Assembly (NCBI GenBank): GCA_965215765.1
Contig: OZ244118.1
Location: forward strand, 1,860,001 to 1,924,000
Direction of reading: 5' to 3'
DNA: 64,000 nt
Source of the DNA: G965212025 sp965215765
Lineage (GTDB): Bacteria; Pseudomonadota; Gammaproteobacteria; Poriferisulfidales; Oxydemutatoraceae
Both the position numbers and the translations under genes were made by a program. The notes under the pieces were generated by a model. That model ran no database searches and was not told the DNA's origin. It was given only the letters and a program-made list of their open reading frames with translations. Positions 43,678 to 52,702 of the stretch are shown in pieces. Each line of letters opens with the position of its first letter. Position 1 is the stretch's first letter.

Positions 43678-44703
43678 CTAAATTTCAGAACCCTGCGCTG
43701 GTGGAGCATACCCTAAGTTCGCAAACATAAAGGCACGAAACTGCTTCGTAATATACTGTTCTTCAGCATCACCTTTTCCTGCCTTCTCTTTTTTGTTAAC
43801 AAAATCCATGGCGAAAATTGGGCCCACCTCCCGGACTGTGTCAGCAATCTCGGCGGCGTATTTGATTGAACTGTCGCTGGGGACACGCAATTGCCAACCT
43901 TCTTTAGGCAGATCCTCAGGTGTGATCGTGGGATATGCTTTTGACGGATCAAACTTCCCACTCACAGCTTCCCACTTAAACAGATTCTCCCCCTCCGCTC
44001 CTACCTTATCACTCGTAAACATATGGTAAGTCAGGAAGTACTTTCAGAGCTCTCCGTTCTTGTCGTGGCCATTCGGGTTTGGTGTGTTCGCCGCGTACCC
44101 TGCCTCCAGAGCATCTTCCACGATCTGCAATACATAGGGAGGTGCCGTACATTCGTGACTCATGGCATGGCTGCCACTAACCCCCTCGTGGGGGCGAAGA
44201 ACTCTGTCTGTCGCAGCACACCCAACATGGCTAAGCTCATTCAATAATTTTCTCTGCGCGGCGGTTGCTTGAGGCTTATCCGGATCTGCCGATACCTTAT
44301 GACCCTGTAGCAATGCAAGAACTCTACTGTTGAATTGTCTTCTGCTTGACAACGTCACATTGACAGACTGCGTGTTTTCACTTGAGACATAGCTGTCATC
44401 AATTAAGTCATAGCTGTCATCACTTGAGGCATGGCTTTCATCACTTGAGTCAAGGTTGGCAGAAAATGTTTGTTCTCGCAAATTCTTATTTAGCGCACTA
44501 AGAATCTCATGGCGTTCTGCCATGACATTTCTCCGGTATGCCTTGCTAAACCGAAAGCGCAGACAGTGGACAGTCCAAGAAAAAAAAGTGCGCTTGTTGT
44601 AAGAACACACTTTCTCGCCATTGGAATCACCTGTTTTTTGTATTGAGAACTGGCCGAAACGGCTACTTGCAGAACTCGCCAATGAACCATCCGGAAATTT
44701 CAT
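43678..44703 (-). pseudogene. Type I array paralogue 2, interrupted by an in-frame TGA
   Basis: A 342-codon frame with full type I layout, interrupted only at 44046-44044. There TGC of the conserved N-G-E-L-C-K-Y-F-L-T-Y-H motif is TGA. Everything downstream (L-F-K-W-E-A-V, R-V-P-S-D-S-S-I-K-Y-A-A) is intact and in frame, so the lesion is a single recent substitution. The first part would give a 219-residue product lacking the C-terminal region. Its linker has an expanded Ser/Asp stretch (S-D-E-S-H-A-S-S-D-D-S-Y-D). Confidence 0.75.
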
Positions 44704-44959
44704 GAATGTATCTCTCCTTATCTAATGCGGCAACAACTCGTCAGTCTTCTCGGCTTGAACCCGGAACAACGTCTGCCACGAACTCTTCTCTGACTGCATA
44801 TTCTGGCAAAAAACAATGGCGGCGTCTACTTGGTGCTTCCCTGCTTGCTTCGCTGGAGCACGTGTGGCAGGCACGAACCGCGACTCATTTGGCTGAATCA
44901 GCATCATTCGCAGAGCACTTTGCAAATGTCGGTGGGCAATTTTTCGGAACACATTTCTG
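44704..44959 (-). promoter_or_regulatory. Conserved leader of type I gene 2
   Basis: 256 bp. The upstream ORF (44799-44722) has M-Q-S-E-K-S-S-W-Q and A-E-K-T-D-E-L-L-P-H. Here TGCCAGAAT replaces TGCTAGAAT, which also opens the frame upstream of the ORF. Confidence 0.5.
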
Positions 44960-45115
44960 CTAACTGAGAAATTCGAGCAGCTTGGTAGAGTCAATTCCTT
45001 GTCTGTACAGGCACGTGCTCACATCATCGCAATCACTCCCGCTTTCTGCCTCAAAGTTTCCGTAGTGATTCGCTAAAACGCCTTTGAGCGCACCAACGTC
45101 AACCTTCATAATCAC
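44960..45115 (-). CDS. Chimeric mini-ORF 2
   Basis: It has the same length and fusion as mini-ORF 1, with M-K-V-D-V-G-A-L-K-G, E-A-E-S-G-S-D-C-D-D-V-S-T-C-L-Y-R and the same D-S-T-K-L-L-E-F-L-S end. The substitutions relative to copy 1 are missense and no frame break occurs. Confidence 0.45.
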   Translation of the reverse strand: MIMKVDVGALKGVLANHYGNFEAESGSDCDDVSTCLYRQGIDSTKLLEFLS

Positions 45116-45126
45116 TTGTCATCCTG

Positions 45127-46110
45127 CTAAGTTTCATAATCCTGCGCTAGTAGAGCATTCCCCAAGCCCTTATACATAAAGTAGCGAAACCGATGCGCAA
45201 TATGCCGTTCTTCAGCATCACCTTCTTTAGCCAGGACTTTCTGGTGAACAAAACCTAAGGCATCTACTGGGGTCATCTCCCGGACCGCGTCAGCAATCTC
45301 GGCGGCGTATTTGATTGAATTGTCGCTGGGGACACGCAAGTACCAACCTTCTTTAGGCAGATCCTCAGGTGGGATTGCGGGATATGCTTTTGACGGATCA
45401 AACTTCCCACTCACGGCTTCCCACCTAAAAAACTTCTCCCCTGCTTCCCCTTCCTCATCACCCGTAAACGCGTGATAAGTCAGAAAGTGCTTGCAGAGCT
45501 CTCCGTTCTTGTCGGAACCATTAAGGTCTGGTGCGTTCGCCGTGTACCCTGCTTCAAGACCATCTTCCACGATCTGCAATACATAGGGAGGTGCGGTATG
45601 TTCGTGCCTCCTGGCCTGGTCGCCACTAGGCTCCTTGTAGGGGCGAAGAACTCTATCTGTCTCAGTATACCCAACATTGCCAAGCGCATACAATAAATTT
45701 TGCTGCGCCGCGGTTGCTTGAGTCCCGCCCGGCTCTGCCGATGTCGCATCGAGCCGCAGCAAGTCAGAAACTCTCCTGTTGAATCGTCTCCTGCTTGACA
45801 ACGTCACATTGACAGACTGCGTGTTTTCACTTGAGTCATAGCTGTCATCACTTGAGTCAAGGTTGGCAGAAAATTTTTGTCCTTGCCAACTCTCATCTAG
45901 CGCACTAAGAATCTCATGGCGTTCTTCCATGACATTTTTCCGGTATGCCTTGCTAAACCGAAAGCGCAGACAGTGGACAGTCCAAGAAAAAAAAGTGCGC
46001 TTGTTGTAAGAACACACTTTCTCGTCACCGGAACCATCTGTTTTTTGTATTGAGAACTGGCCGAAACGGCTACTTGCAGAATTCGCCAATGAACCATTTG
46101 GAAATTTCAT
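45127..46110 (-). CDS. Type I array paralogue 3, unknown function
   Basis: A 327-residue intact protein. Its linker (S-S-D-D-S-Y-D-S-S-E-N-T-Q ... A-E-P-G-G-T-Q-A-T-A-A-Q) is close to that of paralogue 5, and both share Y-T-E-T-D-R-V-L-R-P-Y-K. The C-terminal region has K-F-F-R-W-E-A-V in place of L-F-K-W and ends L-L-A-Q-D-Y-E-T. Aromatic and charged positions of the core are kept, which suggests selection for function. Confidence 0.73.
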   Translation of the reverse strand: MKFPNGSLANSASSRFGQFSIQKTDGSGDEKVCSYNKRTFFSWTVHCLRFRFSKAYRKNVMEERHEILSALDESWQGQKFSANLDSSDDSYDSSENTQSVNVTLSSRRRFNRRVSDLLRLDATSAEPGGTQATAAQQNLLYALGNVGYTETDRVLRPYKEPSGDQARRHEHTAPPYVLQIVEDGLEAGYTANAPDLNGSDKNGELCKHFLTYHAFTGDEEGEAGEKFFRWEAVSGKFDPSKAYPAIPPEDLPKEGWYLRVPSDNSIKYAAEIADAVREMTPVDALGFVHQKVLAKEGDAEERHIAHRFRYFMYKGLGNALLAQDYET

Positions 46111-46366
46111 GAATGTATCTCTCCCTATCTAATGCGGTAGCAACTCGTCAGTCTTCTCGGCTTGAACACGAAACAACGTCTGCCACGAACTCTTCTCTTC
46201 CTGCATATTCTAGCAAAAAACAATGGCGGCGGCTGTTCGGTACTTCCCTGCTTGCTTCGCTGGAGCACGTGTGGCAGGCACGAACCGCGACTCATTTGGC
46301 TGAATCAGCATCATTCGCAGAGCACTTTGCGAATGTCGGTGGGCAATTTTTCGGAACACATTTCTG
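46111..46366 (-). promoter_or_regulatory. Conserved leader of type I gene 3
   Basis: 256 bp. The upstream ORF is at 46206-46129 (M-Q-E-E-K-S-S-W-Q), 25 codons as in the other copies. The Shine-Dalgarno is AAGGAG with one base changed outside it (atagggagag). Confidence 0.5.
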
Positions 46367-46522
46367 CTAACTGAGGAATTCGAGCAGCTTGGTAGAGTCA
46401 ATTCCTTGTCTGTACAGGCACGTGCTCACATCATCGCAATCACTCCCGCTTTCTGCCTCAAAGTTTCCGTAGTGATTCGCTAAAACGCCTTTGAGCGCAC
46501 CATCGTCAACCTTCATAATCAC
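46367..46522 (-). CDS. Chimeric mini-ORF 3
   Basis: ATG 46516 (GTG 46522) to TAG 46369-46367, 49 residues from ATG. Here the GTG overlaps the stop of the preceding type I gene (GTGA), because that gene has a longer C-terminus. The penultimate codon varies (F-L-S with ttcctc), and the fusion point is the same as in mini-ORF 1. Confidence 0.45.
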   Translation of the reverse strand: MIMKVDDGALKGVLANHYGNFEAESGSDCDDVSTCLYRQGIDSTKLLEFLS

Positions 46523-47541
46523 TTGTCATCCTGCCAAGTTTCATAATCCTGCGAATTTTCATAATCCTGCGCTTGTAGATCATTCCCCAAGCCCTTAAAC
46601 ATAAAGTAGCGAAACTGCTTCGCAATATGACATTCTTCAACATCATCTCTTGCCGAGACTTTCTTGGCAATAAATACCATGGCGCGATTTGAGCCCACCT
46701 CCCGGACCATGTTAGCAATCTTGGCGGCGTATTTGATTGAACTGTCGCTGGGGACACGCAAGTGCCAATATTCTCCAGGCAGATCATCGGGTCCGATCAT
46801 GGGATATACTTTTGACGAATCAACCTTACTACTCACGGCTTCCCACTTAAACAGATTCCCCTCATCCGCTTCACTCGTAAACGTATGGTAAGTCAGGAAG
46901 TACTTGCAGAGCTCTCCGTTCTTGTCGGAGCCATCAGGGGCTGGTACGTTCGCCGCATACCGTGCCTCCAGAGCATCTTCCACGAACTGCAATACATAGG
47001 GAGTACATTTGTGCCCCATGTAATTGCCTCTTCTAAACCCCGTTCGGCAGCGTAGAACTCTGCCTGTCCCATTATGCCTATTGCCAAGCGCATTCAATAA
47101 ATTTTGCTGCGCGGCGGTTGCTTGAGGCTCATCCGGATCTTCCCATCCCTTAGCGGTTGCTTGAGTCCCGCCCGGCTCTGTCGATGTCGCATCAAGCCGC
47201 AGCAAGTCAGAAACTCTCCTGTTGAATTGTCTTCTGCTTGACAACGTCACATTGGCAGACCACATGTTTTCATTTGAGTCATAGCTGCCATCACTGGCAG
47301 AAAATTTTTGTCCTTGCCAACTCTCATCTAGCGCACTAAGAATCTCCAAGCGTTCTGCCATGACATTTCTCCGGTATGCCTTGCTAAACCGAAAGCGCAG
47401 ACAGTGGACAGTCCAAGAAAAAAAAGTGCGCTTGTTGTAAGAACACACTTTCTCGCCATTGGGATCAACTGTTTTTTGTATTGAGAACTGGCCGAAACGG
47501 CCACTTGCAGAACTCGCCAATGAACCATCCGGAAATTTCAT
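46519..47541 (-). CDS. Type I array paralogue 4, unknown function
   Basis: 340 residues. It differs from the others by an inserted linker copy (T-E-P-G-G-T-Q-A-T-A-K-G-W-E-D, then D-E-P-Q-A-T-A-A-Q) and by an extra C-terminal tail of short repeats (Q-D-Y-E-N-S-Q-D-Y-E-T-W-Q-D-D-K). The tail repeats Q-D-Y-E, the end of other members, and pushes the stop into the GTG of the next mini-ORF. The core motifs F-L-T-Y-H-T-F and L-F-K-W-E-A-V are intact. Confidence 0.73.
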   Translation of the reverse strand: MKFPDGSLASSASGRFGQFSIQKTVDPNGEKVCSYNKRTFFSWTVHCLRFRFSKAYRRNVMAERLEILSALDESWQGQKFSASDGSYDSNENMWSANVTLSSRRQFNRRVSDLLRLDATSTEPGGTQATAKGWEDPDEPQATAAQQNLLNALGNRHNGTGRVLRCRTGFRRGNYMGHKCTPYVLQFVEDALEARYAANVPAPDGSDKNGELCKYFLTYHTFTSEADEGNLFKWEAVSSKVDSSKVYPMIGPDDLPGEYWHLRVPSDSSIKYAAKIANMVREVGSNRAMVFIAKKVSARDDVEECHIAKQFRYFMFKGLGNDLQAQDYENSQDYETWQDDK

Positions 47542-47797
47542 GAATGTATCTCTCCTTATCTAATGCGGCAACAACTCGTCAGTCTTCCCGGCTTGAACCC
47601 GGAACAACGTCTGCCACGAACTCTTCTCTGACTGCATATTCTGGCAAAAAACAATGGCGGCGGCTACTTGGTGCTTCCCTGCTTGCTTCGCTGGAGCACG
47701 TGTGGCAGGCACGAACCGCGACTCATTTGGCTGAATCAGCATCATTCGCAGAGCACTTTGCGAATGTCGGTGGGCAATTTTTCGGAACACATTTCTG
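47542..47797 (-). promoter_or_regulatory. Conserved leader of type I gene 4
   Basis: 256 bp. The upstream ORF is at 47637-47560, with M-Q-S-E-K-S-S-W-Q and A-G-K-T-D-E-L-L-P-H. Confidence 0.5.
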
Positions 47798-47954
47798 CTA
47801 ACTGAGAAATTCGAGCAGCTTGGTAGAGTCAATTCCTTGTCTGTACAGGCACGTGCTCACACCATCGCCATCACTCCCGCTTTCTGCCTCAAAGTTTCCG
47901 TAGTGATTCGCTAAAACACCTTTAGAGCGCACCATCGTCAACCTTCATAATCAC
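47798..47954 (-). pseudogene. Chimeric mini-ORF 4, frameshifted
   Basis: One extra base (cctttagagcg instead of cctttgagcg) gives M-K-V-D-D-G-A-L followed by a stop. The remainder to the type II-type end is still present but out of frame. The same insertion is in mini-ORF 5, so these two units are a duplicated pair. Confidence 0.7.
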
Positions 47955-47965
47955 TTGTCATCCTG

Positions 47966-48919
47966 CTAGATTGCAGAATCTTGCGCTAGTAGAGCATTCC
48001 CCAAGTCCGCAAACAGGAAGGCACGAAACCGATGCGCAATATGCCGTTCTTCAGCATCACCTTGTTTAGCCAGGACTTTCCGGTGAACAAAACTTAAGGC
48101 ATCGTCTGGGGTCATCTCCCGGACTGCGTCAGCAATCTCGGCGGCGTATTTGATTGAATTGTCGCTGGGGACACGCAAGTACCAACCTTTTTTAGACAGG
48201 CCCTTGGGTGGGATTGTGGGATATGCTTTTGACGGATCAAACTTCCCGCTCACGGCTTCCCACCTAAAAAACTTCTCCCCTGCTTCCCCTCCCTCATCAC
48301 CCGTAAACGTGTAATAACTCAGAAAGTGCTTGCAGAGATCTCCGTTCTTGTCGGGACCATTAAGGTCTGGTGCGTTCGCCGCGTACCCTGCTTCAAGACC
48401 ATCCTCCACGATCTGCAATACATAGGGAGGTGCGGTATATTCGTGCCTCAAGTCCTGGTCGCCACCAGGCTTCTTGTAGGGGCGAAGAACTCTATCTGTC
48501 TCAGTATACCCAACATTGCCAAGCGCATACAATAAATTTTGCTGCGCCGCGGTTGCTTGAGTCCCGCCCGGCTCTGCCGATGTCGCATCGAGCCGCAGCA
48601 AGTCAGAAACTCTCCTGTTGAATCGTCTCCTGCTTGACAACGTCACATTTGGGTCATGGCTGTCATCACTGGCAGAAATTTTTTGTCCTTGCCAACACCT
48701 AAACTCTAGCGCATTAAGAATCTCCAAGCGTTCTGCTATGACATTTTTCCGGTATGCCTTGCTAAACCGAAAGCGCAGACAGTGGACAGTCCAAGAAAAA
48801 AAAGTGCGCTTGTTGTAAGAACACACTTTCTCGCCATTGGAATCACCTGTTTTTTGTATTGAGAACTGGCCGAAACGGCCACTTGCAGAACTCGCCAATG
48901 AACCATCCGGAAATTTCAT
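47966..48919 (-). CDS. Type I array paralogue 5, unknown function
   Basis: 317 residues, the shortest complete type I protein. The Ser/Asp part of the linker is reduced to S-A-S-D-D-S-H-D-P-N-V-T, while A-E-P-G-G-T-Q-A-T-A-A-Q remains. The C-terminal region follows paralogue 3 (K-F-F-R-W-E-A-V, N-G-D-L-C-K-H-F-L-S-Y-Y) and ends L-L-A-Q-D-S-A-I. The first 60 residues match the consensus, including the T8-encoded F-F. Confidence 0.73.
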   Translation of the reverse strand: MKFPDGSLASSASGRFGQFSIQKTGDSNGEKVCSYNKRTFFSWTVHCLRFRFSKAYRKNVIAERLEILNALEFRCWQGQKISASDDSHDPNVTLSSRRRFNRRVSDLLRLDATSAEPGGTQATAAQQNLLYALGNVGYTETDRVLRPYKKPGGDQDLRHEYTAPPYVLQIVEDGLEAGYAANAPDLNGPDKNGDLCKHFLSYYTFTGDEGGEAGEKFFRWEAVSGKFDPSKAYPTIPPKGLSKKGWYLRVPSDNSIKYAAEIADAVREMTPDDALSFVHRKVLAKQGDAEERHIAHRFRAFLFADLGNALLAQDSAI

Positions 48920-49176
48920 GAATGTATCTCTCCTTATCTAATGCAGTAGCAACTCGTCAGCCTTCCCGGCTTGAACCCGGAACAACGTCTGCCACGAACT
49001 CTTCTCTTCCTGCATATTCTAGCAAAAAACAATGGCGGCGGCTACTTGGTGCTTCCCTGCTTGCTTCGCTGGAGCACGTGTGGCAGGCACAGACCACAAC
49101 TCATTTGGCTGAATCAGCATCATTCGCATAGCTCTTTGAGAATGACGGTGGGGCAATTTTCCGGAACACGTTTCTG
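48920..49176 (-). promoter_or_regulatory. Conserved leader of type I gene 5
   Basis: 257 bp. The upstream ORF at 49015-48938 ends A-D-E-L-L-L-H. The distal part is more diverged than in the other copies (ctctttgagaatgacggtggggc), like the leader at 59048. Confidence 0.5.
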
Positions 49177-49333
49177 CTAATTGAGAAATTCGCACAACTT
49201 GGTAGGGCCAATTCCTTGTCTGTACAGGCACGTGCTCACATCATCGCCATCACTCCCGTTTTCTACCTCAAAGTTTCCGTAGTGATTCGCTAAAACACCT
49301 TTAGAGCGCACCATCGTCAACCTTCATAATCAC
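49177..49333 (-). pseudogene. Chimeric mini-ORF 5, frameshifted
   Basis: It carries the same 1-bp insertion as mini-ORF 4 and stops after M-K-V-D-D-G-A-L. The distal part differs (cgcacaacttggtagggcc), so it was not copied unchanged from unit 4. Confidence 0.7.
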
Positions 49334-49344
49334 TTGTCATCCTG

Positions 49345-50946
49345 CTAGATTGCAGAATCTTGCGCTAGTAGAGTATCCCCTAAGCCCACAGACAGGAAGA
49401 CGCCAAACTGATGCGCAATATGCCGTTCTTCAGCATCACCTTCTTTTGCCTGGATTTTCTGGTTAACAAAAATCGTGGCATCGCCTGGGGTCTTCCCCCG
49501 GACTGCGTCAGCAATCTCGGCGGCGTATTTGATTGAACTGTCGCTGGGGACACGCAAGTGCCAACCTTCTCCAGGCAGATCATCGAGTGCAATCGTGGGA
49601 TATGCTTTTGACGGATCAAACGTCCTGCTCACGTCTTCCCACTTAAACAGCTTCTCCCCTACTTCTCCTCTCTTATCACTCGTAAACGTGTGGAAAGTCA
49701 GGAAGTGCTTGCAGAGCTCTCCGTTCTTGTCGGGACCTAAATAAGCTGGCGCGTTTATCACGTACCCTGTTTCAAGACTATCTTCCACGATCCGCAACAC
49801 ATAAGGAGGTGCGGTACATTGGTGCCTCATAGCTTGGCCGTCATCTAGCTCCTCTTGGGGGCGAAGAACTATGTCTGTCCCATCACACCCAACCTCATCA
49901 AGCGCATCCAATAAATTCTGCTGCGCGGCGGTTGCTTGAGGCTCGCCCGTCTCTGCCGATGTTGCATCGCGCCGTAGCGTTTCAGGATTCTGCGCTAGTA
50001 GAGCATTCCCCAAGCCCTCAAGCATAAAGGCGAGAAACTGCTTCGTAATATGCTGTTCTTCAGCATCACCTTCTTTTGCCCTGTCTTTCTGGTCAACAAA
50101 AATCACAGCTCTACCTGGGGTCATCCCTCGGACTGCGTCAGCAATCTTGGCGGCGTATTTGACTGAACGGTCGCTGGGGACACGCAAGCACCAACCTTCT
50201 CCAGGCAGTTCCTCGGGTGCGATCGTGGGATATGCTTTTGACGGATCAAACGTCCCACTCACGGCTTCCCACTTAAACAGATTCTCCCCTGCCTCTCCTT
50301 TCACATCACTCGTAAGCGTGTGAAAAGTCAGGAAGTGCTTGCAGAGCTCTCCGTTCTTGTCGGGGCCTAAATAAACTGGCGCGTTTATCTCGTGCCCTGT
50401 TTCAAGACCCTCTTCCACGATCTGCAATACGTAAGGAGACACGACACATTCGCGCCTCACGGCCTGGTTGCCACCAAGCTCATCTTGGGGACGTAGAACT
50501 CTGTCTGTATCATCACGCCTAGCTTTACCAAGCGCATCCAATAAATTCTGTTGCGCGGCGGTTGCTTGAGGCTCGCCCGTCTCTGCCGATACCGTACCGT
50601 GCCGCAGCAAGTCAGAAACTCTACTGTTGAATCGTCTTCTGCTTGACAACATCACATTGGCAGACCGCATGTTTTCATTTGAGTCATGGCTGTCATCACT
50701 GGCAGAAAATGTTTGTCCTTGCCAACTCCTGTCTAGCGCACTAAGAATCTCCTGGCGTTCATCTATGACACTTTGCCGGTATGCCTTGCTAAACCGAAAG
50801 CGCAGACAGTGGACAGTCCAAGAAAAAAAAGTGCGCTTGTTGTAAGAACACACTTTCTCGCCATTGGGATCAACTGTTTTTTGTATTGAGAACTGGCCGA
50901 AACGGCTACTTGCAGAACTCGTCAATGAACCATCCGAAAACTTCAT
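49345..50946 (-). CDS. Type I array paralogue 6 with a duplicated C-terminal domain
   Basis: 533 residues. After a standard N-terminal region and linker, the C-terminal domain (V-L-Q-I-V-E-E-G-L-E-T-G ... A-L-L-A-Q-N-P-E-T) is followed by a second linker (L-R-R-D-A-T-S-A-E-T-G-E-P-Q-A-T-A-A-Q) and a second complete C-terminal domain ending L-L-A-Q-D-S-A-I. Both domains have F-L-T-F-H-T, L-F-K-W-E and R-V-P-S-D. The duplication is in frame and joins at the linker, which makes the linker the recombination point and the C-terminal domain a separable module. Confidence 0.75.
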   Translation of the reverse strand: MKFSDGSLTSSASSRFGQFSIQKTVDPNGEKVCSYNKRTFFSWTVHCLRFRFSKAYRQSVIDERQEILSALDRSWQGQTFSASDDSHDSNENMRSANVMLSSRRRFNSRVSDLLRHGTVSAETGEPQATAAQQNLLDALGKARRDDTDRVLRPQDELGGNQAVRRECVVSPYVLQIVEEGLETGHEINAPVYLGPDKNGELCKHFLTFHTLTSDVKGEAGENLFKWEAVSGTFDPSKAYPTIAPEELPGEGWCLRVPSDRSVKYAAKIADAVRGMTPGRAVIFVDQKDRAKEGDAEEQHITKQFLAFMLEGLGNALLAQNPETLRRDATSAETGEPQATAAQQNLLDALDEVGCDGTDIVLRPQEELDDGQAMRHQCTAPPYVLRIVEDSLETGYVINAPAYLGPDKNGELCKHFLTFHTFTSDKRGEVGEKLFKWEDVSRTFDPSKAYPTIALDDLPGEGWHLRVPSDSSIKYAAEIADAVRGKTPGDATIFVNQKIQAKEGDAEERHIAHQFGVFLSVGLGDTLLAQDSAI

Positions 50947-51195
50947 GAATGCATCTCTCCTTATCTAATGCGGCAGCAACTCGTCAGTCTTCCCGGCTTG
51001 AACCCGGAACAACGTCTGCCACAAACTCTTCTCTTCCTGCATATTCTAGCAAAAAACAATGGCGGCTACTTGGTGCTTCCCTGCTTGCTTCGCTGGAGCA
51101 CATGGCAGGCACAAACCGCGACTCATTTGGCTGAATCAGCATCATTCGCAGAGCACTTTGCGAATGTCGGTGGGCAATTTTTCGGAACACTTCTG
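50947..51195 (-). promoter_or_regulatory. Conserved leader of type I gene 6
   Basis: 249 bp, shortened by small deletions in the distal half (ggagcacatggcagg; aacacttctgc). The upstream ORF at 51042-50965 stays intact (M-Q-E-E-K-S-L-W-Q). Confidence 0.5.
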
Positions 51196-51276
51196 CTAAC
51201 TGAGAAATTCGAGCAACTTGGTGTGGTGATTCGCCAAAACACCTTTGAGCGCATCATCGTCAACCTTCATAATCAC
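51196..51276 (-). CDS. Chimeric mini-ORF 6, shortened but in frame
   Basis: Only 24 residues from ATG 51270: M-K-V-D-D-D-A-L-K-G-V-L-A-N-H-H, then T-K-L-L-E-F-L-S. A 75-bp deletion relative to mini-ORF 1 removes the middle and keeps the frame from type III start to type II end. Confidence 0.4.
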   Translation of the reverse strand: MIMKVDDDALKGVLANHHTKLLEFLS

Positions 51277-51287
51277 TTGTCATCCTG

Positions 51288-52280
51288 CTAGATTTCAGAA
51301 TCCTGCAACAGCAGATCATTCCCAAGGTTATAACCCAGGAAAGTGAAAAATCGTATTGCAATAAACTGTTTTCCATCATCATTTTGATCTTTCAGGACTT
51401 CCTCGGCAGTAAAATTCTGGGCTTCGTCCTTGGTCATCCCCCGGATTGTGTCAGCAATCTCGGCGGCGTATTTGATTGAACTGTCGCTGGGGGTACGCAA
51501 GAGCCAACCTTCTCCAGGCAGATCATCGGGTGCGATCGTGGGATATGCTTGTGACGGATCAAACTCCGTATTCACGGCTTTCCACTTAAACAGGTTCTCT
51601 TCTAATTCTCCTTTCGGATCACTCTCAAACGTATGGTAAGTCAGAAAGCGCTTGCAGAGCTCTCCGTTCTTGTCAGGACCATCAAGGTTTGGAGTGTTCT
51701 CCACGTACCCTGCCTCCAGACTGTCTTCCACGAACTGCAACACGTAAGGAGGCATCGCGCCTTGACGTTTTATGACACCTCTGTCACCAAGCTTATTTTG
51801 GGGACGGAGAACTCTGCCTGCCTTATTGTGTCGGCTAAGCACCAACTGATTCAATAAGCTTTTCTGCGCGGCGGTTACTTGAGCCCCGCCCACCGTTGCT
51901 TGAGTCCCGCCCGGCTCTGCCGATGTCGCATCGAGCTGCAGCAATTCAGAAACTCTGCTGTTGAATCGTCTCCTGCTTGACAACGTCACATTGGCAGACC
52001 GCATGTTTTTACTTGGGTCATGGCTGTCATCACTGGCAGAAACTGTTTGTTCTTGCCAACTCCTGTCTAGCGCACTAAGAATCTCCTGGCGTTCTGCTAT
52101 GACATTTTGCCGGTATGCCTTGCTAAACCGAAAGCGCAGACAGTGGACAGTCCAAGAAAAAAAAGTGCGCTTGTTGTAAGAACACACTTCCTCACCATCG
52201 GAATCAACTGTTTTTTGTATTGAGAACTGACCGAAACGGCTACTCAGGGAATCTGCCAATGAACCATCCAAAACCTTCAT
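51288..52280 (-). CDS. Type I array paralogue 7, unknown function
   Basis: 330 residues, one of a diverged pair with paralogue 9. Shared marks are L-N-Q-L/S-N-H-L-I/V-L-S-R-H-N-K-A, M-P-P-Y-V-L-Q-F-V-E, L-F-K-W-K-A-V-N-T and F-L-G-Y-x-L-G-N-D-L-L-L-Q-D. The N-terminus reads M-K-V-L-D-G-S-L-A-D-S-L-S-S, as in paralogue 8, so N- and C-terminal halves have different nearest relatives, a sign of recombination. The linker contains E-P-G-G-T-Q-A-T-V-G-G-A-Q-V-T-A-A-Q. Confidence 0.73.
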   Translation of the reverse strand: MKVLDGSLADSLSSRFGQFSIQKTVDSDGEEVCSYNKRTFFSWTVHCLRFRFSKAYRQNVIAERQEILSALDRSWQEQTVSASDDSHDPSKNMRSANVTLSSRRRFNSRVSELLQLDATSAEPGGTQATVGGAQVTAAQKSLLNQLVLSRHNKAGRVLRPQNKLGDRGVIKRQGAMPPYVLQFVEDSLEAGYVENTPNLDGPDKNGELCKRFLTYHTFESDPKGELEENLFKWKAVNTEFDPSQAYPTIAPDDLPGEGWLLRTPSDSSIKYAAEIADTIRGMTKDEAQNFTAEEVLKDQNDDGKQFIAIRFFTFLGYNLGNDLLLQDSEI

Positions 52281-52535
52281 GAACGCATCCCTCCTTATCT
52301 AATACGGCAGCAACTCGTCAGTCTTCTCGACTTGAACCCGGAACAACGTCTGCCACGAACTCTTCTCCGACTGCATATTCTGGCAAACAACAATGGCGGC
52401 GGCTGTTCGGTACTTCCCTGCTTGCTTCACTGGAGCACGTGGCAGTCCCAGACCACAACTCATTTTGGCTGAATCAGCATCATTCGCGGAGCACTTTGCG
52501 AATGTCGGTGGGCAATTTTTCGGAACACATTTCTG
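52281..52535 (-). promoter_or_regulatory. Conserved leader of type I gene 7
   Basis: 255 bp. The upstream ORF at 52376-52299 ends T-D-E-L-L-P-Y. The Shine-Dalgarno region reads AAGGAGGG. Confidence 0.5.
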
Positions 52536-52691
52536 CTAACTGAGAAATTCGAGCAACTTGGCAGGGTCAATTCCTCTTCTGTACAGGCACGTGCTCACAT
52601 CATCGCCATCACTCCCGCTTTCTACCTCAAAGTTTCCGTGGTGATTCGCCAAAACACCTTTGAGCGCACCATCGTCAACCTTCATAATCAC
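52536..52691 (-). CDS. Chimeric mini-ORF 7
   Basis: 49 residues from ATG 52685, with V-L-A-N-H-H-G-N-F-E-V-E-S and C-L-Y-R-R-G-I-D-P-A-K-L-L-E-F-L-S. It is open despite changes at several codons (S-T to P-A, Q to R), so the frame has survived sequence drift. Confidence 0.48.
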   Translation of the reverse strand: MIMKVDDGALKGVLANHHGNFEVESGSDGDDVSTCLYRRGIDPAKLLEFLS

Positions 52692-52702
52692 TTGTCATCC
52701 TG

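Noticed and set aside
44044..44046. Selenocysteine at the TGA that replaces a conserved Cys codon
   Set aside because: The other eight type I paralogues use Cys, no SECIS-like hairpin is evident just after the codon, and a point mutation in a redundant gene is simpler.
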